From contig JAGBFG010000046.1 of assembly GCA_017936565.1 (NCBI GenBank), forward strand, positions 1-54,676: a stretch of 54,676 nucleotides of DNA, given 5' to 3'. The notes under the pieces were generated by a model. It did no database searches and had not been told where the DNA came from. It saw only the letters and a program-made list of their open reading frames with translations. Positions 15,203-23,288 of the stretch are shown here, one piece after another. Position numbers and translations under genes: made by a program. The first letter of the stretch is position 1, and each line of letters begins with the position of its first letter. The stretch comes from Clostridia bacterium. Lineage in GTDB: Bacteria > Bacillota > Clostridia > Oscillospirales > CAG-272.

Positions 15203-18082
15203 ATGTCATTGCAGCAAAAAAAAGTGAAGGATGCCGCCCTTGGCGATATTTGTCACGGCTTTGTTTTGACCAAAAAGGAATATATCACCGATATTGACGC
15301 CACCCTCTTTTTCCTTCGTCACGAAAAAACAGAGGCTGAGCTGATTTACTCTCAAAGAGAGGATACCAACAAAACCTTTTCTATCGGTTTTACAACCTTG
15401 CCCGAGGACAGCACGGGTGTCTTTCATATATTGGAGCACAGCGTCTTGAACGGCTCAAAGAAATATCCCGTAAAGGAGCCCTTTGTGTCTATGCTGCAAA
15501 GCTCCTTGCAAACCTTTCTCAACGCGATGACCTTTCCCGACAAAACGGTCTATCCCGTTGCTTCCCGCAACGAAGAGGACTTTTTCAATTTGATGTCGGT
15601 ATATTTGGATGCGGTCTTCTGCCCGAAAATATATACCCGCCCCGAAATCTTTATGCAAGAGGGCTGGCACTATGAGTTAGAAAGCCCCGATGCCACCCCC
15701 ACTTATAACGGCGTCGTGTTCAGCGAAATGAAGGGGGCACTGGCGGAGGCAGAGTCGGTTATGGAAGAGGAAGAAATGGCGCTTTTATTTCCCGATACCT
15801 CTTATGGCTTTGTCAGCGGCGGACACCCTGCGTGTATCACGGATTTAACCTACGAGCAGTTTATCGCCGCCCATCAGAGATTTTACCATCCTACAAACGC
15901 AAAAATCGTTTTAGACGGCGACTTGGATATTGACAGGGCTTTAGCCTTTATAGATGAGGAATATCTCTCTCATTATACCCATCGGGAGAATGACTTTGCC
16001 TTCACCGCGCAAGAAGCGAGGACGGCTGAAAAAACCATCACCTTTGAGGCAAGAGAGGGGGAAACGCTCTCTCATATGTCCGTATCCAAAATCCTTTGCG
16101 CGTTTGACGAAATCGAAAAAACCTACGCCGCCAAGGTGTTGGCTGATTATCTGACAGGCTCCAACGAAGCCCCCTTAAAGCGTGCCTTCCTTGAAAAGGG
16201 CTTGGGGCAGGACGCTTTTCTTTCTGTCAATGACGGTATTTATCAGCCCTATCTTTCCTTTGTTGTTAGAAACACGGAAGTCGCGTCCTTTGCGAAAATC
16301 AAGGAGCAGCTATCCCTTTTTGCCAATGAGCATAGCAAGAACGGCTTGGATAAAAAAGCACTTTCCGCTTCCTTGGAAAGATTTGCCTTTCATAATAAGG
16401 AAATGGAAAGCCACGTCGGCTTGACGCTTTCCTTGAAAATGTACGACTCTTGGCTCTACGGCGGAAATCCCACGGCTCATATAGACAACGCTCATATTTT
16501 TGAGAGCCTGCGCCAACGGGTGAACGAGGGCTATTTTGAAGCGCTCCTGGTAGAAATGCTGGGGAATAAGGATGATAAATGCTATCTGTATGCCAACCCC
16601 TCTGTAACCAAGGGAGAGGAAAATGAAAGGTCTGAAAAGGAAAAGTGCGCCGCTGCCGCAAGGAATTGGACGAAGGAAGAAAGGGAAAGTGTCTATGCTT
16701 CCTTTTGCCGTATGACCGAATGGCAGCAAAGCGAGGATACCCCCGAGCTTCTTGCAACGCTTCCTACCTTGAATATTGCGGATATTCCCGAGAAAATAAG
16801 CACCCCGCCCACCACCGAGAAGACCTTGTCGGACAGAAGGGTGTTAGAGGTTTCCAATAAAACCAACGGCATTGTCTATCTCAACCTGTTCTTTGATATT
16901 TCCGACCTTTCACTTGAAGAATTGCGGATGTTGACTATATTGACCGAGGGGGTCGGTGCGCTTTCCACGCTCCATTATTCTGCCGCGGAATTGCAAACGG
17001 AAATCAAGGCAACCCTTGGCGGCATCAGCGCGGACTTAAGCTATATTTCTAAAACGAGCGACACCCGAAATACCACGCCCTACCTCTTGGTTTCCGTCAA
17101 AATGTTAGAGGAAAACGCTGAAAAGGGTATGGCACTGATAAAAGAAATTCTCTTGAACGGGCGCTACGATGAAACGGATAAAATTCACGAGATGCTGCTT
17201 CAAAGCGAATATTTCTTAAAGCAGTCTATGATTGGAAGCGGGCATACGCTCGCCGTCACAAAAGCCTTGGCTCCCTTTACCAAGGAGGGCTACTTCAAGG
17301 AGATGCTGGAAGGGGAAAGCTATATCAACTGGTTTTCTTCCTTTTTACAGGATTTCAGTGAGAATGCCGCTTCCATTTCTCTTGCGCTGGATGGCGTAAA
17401 GCAGAAAACCTTTGCCCAAAACAGACTCTTTGTGGGATATAGCGGGCTTCTGCGCGAGGATACTCTTGCCGACTTTATTGCAGGATTACCCTCTGCCTCT
17501 ATTGGCGGCGTAACGGAATTTGCCGCGCTTGCGGCAGGGAAATGCGCCATTGAAATTCCCGCAGGCGTCGGATTTTCGGCTGTGGGTCAAAATCTCTATG
17601 CCTTGGGCGCAGAGTATAGCGGCGAGTGGGTGGTCTTGTCCTCTATGATGACATACTCGTATCTTTGGAATGCCGTCAGAGTGAAGGGCGGCGCTTACGG
17701 AACAGGTATGAGCGTGCGTCCAAACGGAGACGTGTTCTGCTACTCCTACCGTGATCCTAATTTGAAAAACACAGCCACCGTGTTCAAGGGTATGGCAGAC
17801 TTTTTGGCAGATACGCTCGCCAAGGGCATCCAGCTTGACGATATAATCATTGGTGCTGTGAATAAAACCGATCCGCTTTTGTCCGCGGGTGGCGTATGTC
17901 TTTTGGCTTGCTCAAGATACTTGAAGGGCATGGACGAAGAGGCGGCAAGCAAAACGAGAAAAGAAATTTTGCGCACCACGCCCGAGGGCTTAAAAAGGCT
18001 GCTGCCACTTTTGCGGCGGCTGGAAGAAGAGAGCAATCTTTGCGCGGTTGGCGATAAAAACGCCATCGCCTTTGCCAAATAA
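15203..18082 (+). CDS. M16C insulinase-family zinc protease (presequence protease type)
   Basis: The 959-residue protein has the inverted zinc motif HxxEH as HILEH near residue 75, with the third ligand in the following helix (SEMKGALAEAE). Total length and the fused two-half layout fit the M16C group, which degrades short unstructured peptides in a closed chamber. No signal peptide is seen, so it is cytoplasmic. GAAAGGAAAGC precedes the start. It follows the M20 peptidase by 28 bases and may be co-transcribed, giving a peptide uptake and breakdown unit. Confidence 0.93.
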   Translation: MSLQQKKVKDAALGDICHGFVLTKKEYITDIDATLFFLRHEKTEAELIYSQREDTNKTFSIGFTTLPEDSTGVFHILEHSVLNGSKKYPVKEPFVSMLQSSLQTFLNAMTFPDKTVYPVASRNEEDFFNLMSVYLDAVFCPKIYTRPEIFMQEGWHYELESPDATPTYNGVVFSEMKGALAEAESVMEEEEMALLFPDTSYGFVSGGHPACITDLTYEQFIAAHQRFYHPTNAKIVLDGDLDIDRALAFIDEEYLSHYTHRENDFAFTAQEARTAEKTITFEAREGETLSHMSVSKILCAFDEIEKTYAAKVLADYLTGSNEAPLKRAFLEKGLGQDAFLSVNDGIYQPYLSFVVRNTEVASFAKIKEQLSLFANEHSKNGLDKKALSASLERFAFHNKEMESHVGLTLSLKMYDSWLYGGNPTAHIDNAHIFESLRQRVNEGYFEALLVEMLGNKDDKCYLYANPSVTKGEENERSEKEKCAAAARNWTKEERESVYASFCRMTEWQQSEDTPELLATLPTLNIADIPEKISTPPTTEKTLSDRRVLEVSNKTNGIVYLNLFFDISDLSLEELRMLTILTEGVGALSTLHYSAAELQTEIKATLGGISADLSYISKTSDTRNTTPYLLVSVKMLEENAEKGMALIKEILLNGRYDETDKIHEMLLQSEYFLKQSMIGSGHTLAVTKALAPFTKEGYFKEMLEGESYINWFSSFLQDFSENAASISLALDGVKQKTFAQNRLFVGYSGLLREDTLADFIAGLPSASIGGVTEFAALAAGKCAIEIPAGVGFSAVGQNLYALGAEYSGEWVVLSSMMTYSYLWNAVRVKGGAYGTGMSVRPNGDVFCYSYRDPNLKNTATVFKGMADFLADTLAKGIQLDDIIIGAVNKTDPLLSAGGVCLLACSRYLKGMDEEAASKTRKEILRTTPEGLKRLLPLLRRLEEESNLCAVGDKNAIAFAK

Positions 18083-18090
18083 AAAATCAA

Positions 18091-18127
18091 AAAACGGACT
18101 GCTTCTGACGAAACAGCCCGTTTTTTT
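18091..18127. terminator. Bidirectional terminator
   Basis: AAAACGG and CTG arms pair with CAG and CCGTTTT around a 12-base loop, with A- and T-runs outside. It serves the M16C gene and the convergent GH78-like gene. Confidence 0.75.
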
Positions 18128-20132
18128 ATTTGTTGGCAGGGAAGTTGTATTCCCCTTGCGGTAAATAGTGCTCCTCGCCCCCATAAAGCAGATAAAAGGG
18201 GGTATCGGAAACGATGCGAATACGCTTTTTGTCAAAGTCCACTACCGTGTTTTTCCAAGCCGCCCTGACGTATTCTATACCGTCAGGTAAAAAGGGCGCA
18301 ATGGTAAGACTGTGGGGAGTGGGGCGAATACCCGCGATATAGCGGAACAAAAACTTGTCTATGTCGCAAAAATTGGGATAGTTCCAAAGCCTTGTGCGAG
18401 GAGCGTCTTCCTTGCCGAGCAGCTCTTGCAGGATCATACCGAAAGCTGCTTCTATTTTGTTATGCTCGCCAAGGGCGGTGAGCAAAAAGCCGAGCCCAAT
18501 CATACCAACGTCAAAGCGGTTGTTACCTTCACGGATAACGGCAAGCAGATCCTCTAACATCTCTTCCGTTTCGTCCTCTTCCTCTAAACGCATAGCAAGG
18601 GTACAGGCAAGGGCGTTTTGCGACGCACAAATCAGATGCCCGTTTTCAATAAACCTGTCGCGGAAGGCAGAGCGGATACGCGAAGCGAGCTTCTCATATT
18701 CCTTGGCGGATTCATCCATCAAGGGCGCGGTCCTCGCCATAACCTCGGCGAAGCGGTAGTAAAGAGCGGTTCCGGGAAGCTCAGGGGGACAGTAGGCAGC
18801 GTCACTCCTGTTGTGTATGTCGTTTTCCCCAAAGTGTAAAATGCCATCCTCTTCCAAGTGGGAAAGGAACTGCATATATGCCTTCATTCCGTCCCATGAC
18901 AAGGAAAGCAGGGCGCTGTCACCCGTATATAAATAGTATTCGTAAGGCAGAAGAATAAGCGCTGTTCCGTCAGCGGCGCTGCCACTGCCCTCATACTTGC
19001 TCGGTGCGGGCAAGAGGGCGGGAAATTGCCCGTCTCTTTTTTGGGCGTCCAAAATATCGGAAAGCCATTTCTGATAGGCAGCCTTCATCTCATAATTGTA
19101 AAGGGAAGCGCCCGAGGTCGCAAAGCCGATGGCGCATCTGCCGTTTTCCTCTTTGTCGGGCAAAAAGGTGGGAGAGCCCTGAAAGGCAAAGCGGATAGAA
19201 CGGCGGGTTGCCTCGTGCCAGGTGTTTAAGGTGTCGTTTGAACAGGAGAAAAAGCCAACGGACGCAAGGTCTGTATGCAAGGCAAAGGCAGAAAGCTCTT
19301 TTATCTTGGGAGATTCTTCATCTTCACCCTCTTTTTTGATTTGAACGTAGCGGAAGCTGTGCTTGGAAAAGGTGGGAGAAAAGGTGTTAACCCCGCTTTT
19401 TCCCAAAATAAAGCAATCGCTTTCCTTGTCAAATAAGGGCGTACCGTTTTTTTGCATTCTTTTGGCGTAAAGAAGAAGGATTTTATCGCCTTTTTTTCCT
19501 TCTACCGACAAGCGTACCTTTCCTGTTACGGTGTATGTGAAATCAAAAATCCCCGCTTTTATTTCCTTCGGGGGCAGAGAAATTTTTTCTTCCGTCACGG
19601 GCAGAGCGCGGAAGGGAAGCAAAAGTCCCCCCATTCCCGTGGTGATTTTGGCGTTGTCCCAAGCGGCATCGTTAAAGGACGGCAGATAATAATCGCGGTT
19701 TTCCTTTTCGGCATCGTACCCCTCGCTATGAGAGGAAGCGGCGAAAAAGGGTGTCTTGTCCGTCACGCACCAAGAGGAATCGCTGTGTAAGGCGAAGGGC
19801 GCGCCGTTTTTCATTACGCCCTTTACCTCAATGCAAAAGCGGCTGCCTGTCGGTATGGTTACCGAAAGCAGATTGTCGCCCTTGGATAAAAGACTCGTAA
19901 TATCATAACAACGGCAGCAAATAGCAAACTCCGCGTCACTTTCTGTAAAATCGGGTGAAAAGCCCTTGGGAAGCATCCCGTTTACGCGAAATTCTCCCAT
20001 AGGAAAAGCAGAGCAAAAAAGCTTTGCTTCCTTTACCTCGTCCGCCAGCGAAAAAGCGCGACGAAAAAAGAAGCAGGCACTTTTTGTTGCCTTCTCGTAT
20101 TCTCCCGTAATCCATATTGCCTTTTCTAACAT
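18126..20132 (-). CDS. GH78-like (alpha-L-rhamnosidase-type) protein
   Basis: The 668-residue protein has N-terminal beta-sandwich segments (FRRAFSLADEVKEAKLFCSA, then LSVTIPTGSRFCIEV) and a C-terminal (alpha/alpha)6 part (NDTLNTWHEATRRSIRFAFQ onward) in the order found in GH78 rhamnosidases. No signal peptide is seen. The usual catalytic stretch around DxPQRDERxGWxGD is replaced by LPDKEENGRCAIGFATSG, so activity may differ or be lost. I chose MLEKAIWITG as start because GGAGGGG precedes it and earlier ATGs lie before the predicted transcript start. It stands alone with its own promoter. Confidence 0.7.
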   Translation of the reverse strand: MLEKAIWITGEYEKATKSACFFFRRAFSLADEVKEAKLFCSAFPMGEFRVNGMLPKGFSPDFTESDAEFAICCRCYDITSLLSKGDNLLSVTIPTGSRFCIEVKGVMKNGAPFALHSDSSWCVTDKTPFFAASSHSEGYDAEKENRDYYLPSFNDAAWDNAKITTGMGGLLLPFRALPVTEEKISLPPKEIKAGIFDFTYTVTGKVRLSVEGKKGDKILLLYAKRMQKNGTPLFDKESDCFILGKSGVNTFSPTFSKHSFRYVQIKKEGEDEESPKIKELSAFALHTDLASVGFFSCSNDTLNTWHEATRRSIRFAFQGSPTFLPDKEENGRCAIGFATSGASLYNYEMKAAYQKWLSDILDAQKRDGQFPALLPAPSKYEGSGSAADGTALILLPYEYYLYTGDSALLSLSWDGMKAYMQFLSHLEEDGILHFGENDIHNRSDAAYCPPELPGTALYYRFAEVMARTAPLMDESAKEYEKLASRIRSAFRDRFIENGHLICASQNALACTLAMRLEEEDETEEMLEDLLAVIREGNNRFDVGMIGLGFLLTALGEHNKIEAAFGMILQELLGKEDAPRTRLWNYPNFCDIDKFLFRYIAGIRPTPHSLTIAPFLPDGIEYVRAAWKNTVVDFDKKRIRIVSDTPFYLLYGGEEHYLPQGEYNFPANK

Positions 20133-20163
20133 TGCCCCTCCACAGAAAGAACGTGTTTTTTTC

Positions 20164-20193
20164 ATTTTATCACGCAAAGGGGCTCTTTGTCAA
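20164..20193 (-). promoter_or_regulatory. Promoter of the GH78-like gene
   Basis: TTGACA, 18 bases, TAAAAT on the minus strand. Transcription would start near 20157, which supports the start codon at 20132. Confidence 0.7.
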
Positions 20194-20255
20194 TATTTAG
20201 CCTCTATAAACGCAAAAATATTAAAGAAATATTAAAGAAAAATTTTTCAAAAAGA

Positions 20256-20284
20256 TAGACAGATAAGAATTTTTATGCTATAAT
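20256..20284 (+). promoter_or_regulatory. Promoter of the TerB_N / ATPase / helicase operon
   Basis: TAGACA, 17 bases, TATAAT, with an extended -10 (ATGC directly before the hexamer), about 60 bases before the first gene. No clear operator is visible. Confidence 0.72.
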
Positions 20285-20342
20285 GTTATAATCACCAAAC
20301 TGAAAAGGATTGTAAGCAAATAAAAGGAAAGGGGGCATAGGT

Positions 20343-21896
20343 ATGGCAGAGTTAGACGATTTTTGGGACATCGCTTCCTTGATGCCCAAAAAGAAAAAGA
20401 GTGTCATAGCCGCCCCTGTCCAAGAGCCCGTTTCCTTTCCCTCGCCTCAAGCTTTTTCTGATACCGAGAAGACAGTAAAGGCAGAAGAGAATATATCGCT
20501 TAAAGAAAGAGAGGTCACGCTCATCGAGGAGTATGAAATAACCTCTCACCCCTTTTTAAGAGGGGCGCGCGTGTATTCCGTTACCTCGCCCTTTCATTTT
20601 TATCACGGCTTTCAGGAAGCGGCGGCTCTCTCTCTTTCTTCCTTGGGAAAAAATCCCCCCTGTGCGTTTGAGCCCTTTTTCAGCTATTCGCCCCAATATG
20701 CGCAGCTTTCGCAAAAGCAAATGTCCTATTACCTGTATTTCCGCGATTGCGCTTATGAGGGAAGGTATATCAAGACGACAAAAAATTATCTGCTTCTTTT
20801 TATATACGAAATTCTCAATTCCCCCAACCTCATTCCCAAGGAAGAGGGAGCCTTGCTGCTTGCAAGGCTGTGGGCGGCTTACAGAGGGGCTTTTCCGCAA
20901 GTGGACAAGTATATGCGAGAGTGGCTTGTGGATTACTGCCTTTTATACCGTGTTCCTTTTCCGTATAAGGAGATTATGTCCTTTTTGCCCGCGCTTTTGG
21001 AAGAGGGCGCTTGGAAGGAGTTTTATTTGGGCTTTATTGGTGAAGCGAGTCAAGATACGAAAGCCGCCATCCGTTATTTTTCCAAGTACGACCCCTATAC
21101 AACGCGTATGTCCCAAAGAGAAGAGCTTTTTTCTATGCTGCACCATATTGAAAAGGCGCTTATTCCCGTGTTTCCCGTTTTGCTGCAAATAGCATCCAGG
21201 GAAAAAAATATGGTTTCCCTTAAAAGCAGAGAGGTGTTTTTGGGTGCCGTTTGGGCGGGAGCCTTGCGCTATCGGATAGAGGTTTCTTATCAGCCCCATT
21301 TCGCGGCCTTGCGGCTCGCAGAGGAATTGACTGCCGCCGTGAAATACGCGGAAAACTGCTTGCGTATGCGCCTGCATATCAAAAGTCGCTTAATGGTGCG
21401 CGAGGTTCCGCCCGCCGTCAAGGAACTGATAGACGGTTATTTTGAAAAAGCGTTTCCCCGTAAGGAAGAGCCTTTGCCCCGTCCTGTTTATGAAGCGCAG
21501 TATGACGCGGAAAGCTGTGCTTTTTCCGCAACGGAAGCCGAAAAAATTGAAAATGACTCCTGGCAGAATACAAGGCTCTTGGTTTCAGAGGAAGAGCTTG
21601 CGGAAGTCTTTGCCTCTTGCGACGACGAGGAAGAAGCGCCCCCTGAGCCAGAAAGGGGAGCGCCCCTATCAGACGCAGCTTTGCGCTTTCTTTCTGCGCT
21701 TTGGCAGGGAGAGGGGGCTTTGGCAAATGAGATTGCCAAGGAAGCCAATACCCAAAAAGAAGCCTTGGCAGAGGAAATAAACGATTATTTCAGCGATACG
21801 ATGGGGGACATCGTTTTAGATATGACGGCGGAAGGGATTTTTCCCATCGCCGATTACAATGAGGAGATAGCGGGCTTTTTGAGAGCCTATATGTGA
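20343..21896 (+). CDS. TerB_N / TerB_C domain protein
   Basis: The 517-residue protein has a disordered N-terminus of about 60 residues, then a TerB_N domain (HFYHGFQEAAALSLSSLGK, YAQLSQKQMSYYLYFRDCAYEGRY, EILNSPNLIPKEEGALLLARLWAAYR) and a C-terminal part like TerB_C (SWQNTRLL..., then TMGDIVLDMTAEGIFPIADYNEE). No central TerB domain is evident. TerB_N and TerB_C proteins are known from comparative genomics as partners of ATPases and helicases in stress or phage-defence contexts. AAAGGGGGCAT precedes the start. Its stop lies one base before the start of the ATPase gene. The biochemical role is unknown. Confidence 0.82.
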   Translation: MAELDDFWDIASLMPKKKKSVIAAPVQEPVSFPSPQAFSDTEKTVKAEENISLKEREVTLIEEYEITSHPFLRGARVYSVTSPFHFYHGFQEAAALSLSSLGKNPPCAFEPFFSYSPQYAQLSQKQMSYYLYFRDCAYEGRYIKTTKNYLLLFIYEILNSPNLIPKEEGALLLARLWAAYRGAFPQVDKYMREWLVDYCLLYRVPFPYKEIMSFLPALLEEGAWKEFYLGFIGEASQDTKAAIRYFSKYDPYTTRMSQREELFSMLHHIEKALIPVFPVLLQIASREKNMVSLKSREVFLGAVWAGALRYRIEVSYQPHFAALRLAEELTAAVKYAENCLRMRLHIKSRLMVREVPPAVKELIDGYFEKAFPRKEEPLPRPVYEAQYDAESCAFSATEAEKIENDSWQNTRLLVSEEELAEVFASCDDEEEAPPEPERGAPLSDAALRFLSALWQGEGALANEIAKEANTQKEALAEEINDYFSDTMGDIVLDMTAEGIFPIADYNEEIAGFLRAYM

Positions 21897-21897
21897 T

Positions 21898-23259
21898 ATG
21901 ATTGAAAACGACGTAAAAATCCCAAAACGCATCTTGAACAACTTGGTTTCCTCTCTGTCGGCAGGGGTTGTGCCGAGAGTCGGCGCTCCCTATATTGCCA
22001 TTGGGCGCACAGAGGAGATAGCCGCTCTTTTAGACTCCTTGCAAAGCGTCGCTGACGGGGGCGCTGCCGTCCGATTTTTGATTGGGCGGTATGGAAGCGG
22101 TAAAACCTTCTTAATGCAGCTCATCCGCGGCTATGCCTTGGAAAAGGGCTTTTTGTGCGCTGACGTTGACCTTTCCGCTGACCAGCGGCGTCTTTGCGGC
22201 TCCCACGGCGCTGGGGTTGCCACCTACCGAGAGCTTATGCGCAATCTTTCTTCAAAGGCTTCCCCCGAGGGCGGAGCGCTTCCCTTGGTGCTTTCGCGGT
22301 ACTATAATCATCTTTTATGTGAATTGGCGGAAGCAGATATTCTTCCCGAAAGCCCCGCCTTTTCCCAAGCGCTTCGCAAAAGGGTGATGGAAAAAACAGG
22401 AGAGCTTGAAGGCCGTGTGGGCGGATTTGATTTTTCCCGTGTGCTTTCGGAATATTTTATGGCGTGCGGCAACGAGGATGAAGAGAAAAAATCCGCTTGC
22501 CTGCGTTGGCTTTGCGGAGAGTTTTCCACCAAAACAGAAGCAAAGCAGGCGCTACGGTTTCCCATAACCTCTGTTATTACGGACGAAAACTGGTATGACT
22601 TCATCAAGCTGTGGGCTATTTTCTCTCGCAAGGTCGGCTATACGGGGCTTGTCGTTTATATGGATGAATGTATCGTGCTCTATAAAATTGTCAACCGTGT
22701 TTCCCGTGAGTCCAATTACGAAAAACTCTTGACCATCTTCAATGACGCCTTGCAGGGAAGAGCGGAGGGGCTTGGTATCATCTTTGGCGGAACGCCGCAG
22801 TTTTTAGAGGATACGCAAAGAGGTCTTTTCAGCTATGAAGCCCTGCGAAGCCGTTTGTCTGACAGCCGTTTCTCCAAGGGAGAGTATATTAACTACGCGT
22901 CCCCCGTTTTGCGCTTGCGCTCTCTTTCTGAAAACGAGCTCTTTGCGCTTTTATCCCGCCTGACGAAAATTTATTCTCAAAAAACAGGAAAAGAGCCCCG
23001 TATCACCGAGCAAGAGCAAAAGCGCTTTCTCTCTGTTTGCTTGGATAGGGCAGGCTCTTGTGAGCTTTTAACGCCAAGAGAAATGATACTCGATTATATG
23101 GCGGTGCTCTCTATTTTAGACAACCGCCCCGACGTTGATTTTGAAGCCTTAATGGCGTCAGAGGAAAAAAAATATAAAAGCCCCTCGCAAGAGAAAGAAG
23201 AGAAAAATACAGGCTCGGGTGCTTTTGGCGGCTTTTCCTTGCAGGACATTGTCATATAA
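21898..23259 (+). CDS. BrxD-type (DUF2791) P-loop ATPase
   Basis: The 453-residue protein has Walker A as GRYGSGKTF near residue 66 and Walker B as GLVVYMDE near residue 255, plus an arginine-rich segment after FGGTPQFLEDTQRGLFSYEALRSRL. The opening (IPKRILNNLVSSLSAGVVPR...YIAIGRTEEI) is typical of BrxD, the ATPase of type 2 BREX, and of stand-alone relatives. It likely moves on or loads a partner onto DNA. It is sandwiched between a TerB_N protein and an Lhr-type helicase, the same kind of partner BrxD has in BREX. No other BREX genes (PglX, PglZ, BrxC) are present. Confidence 0.85.
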   Translation: MIENDVKIPKRILNNLVSSLSAGVVPRVGAPYIAIGRTEEIAALLDSLQSVADGGAAVRFLIGRYGSGKTFLMQLIRGYALEKGFLCADVDLSADQRRLCGSHGAGVATYRELMRNLSSKASPEGGALPLVLSRYYNHLLCELAEADILPESPAFSQALRKRVMEKTGELEGRVGGFDFSRVLSEYFMACGNEDEEKKSACLRWLCGEFSTKTEAKQALRFPITSVITDENWYDFIKLWAIFSRKVGYTGLVVYMDECIVLYKIVNRVSRESNYEKLLTIFNDALQGRAEGLGIIFGGTPQFLEDTQRGLFSYEALRSRLSDSRFSKGEYINYASPVLRLRSLSENELFALLSRLTKIYSQKTGKEPRITEQEQKRFLSVCLDRAGSCELLTPREMILDYMAVLSILDNRPDVDFEALMASEEKKYKSPSQEKEEKNTGSGAFGGFSLQDIVI

Positions 23260-23288
23260 AGCCCGAAAAGAAAGGTACGGTTAAAAAT

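Noticed and set aside
15203..18082. Antisense frames of 100-150 codons opposite the M16C gene
   Set aside because: They mirror the codon structure of the real gene and lack start signals.
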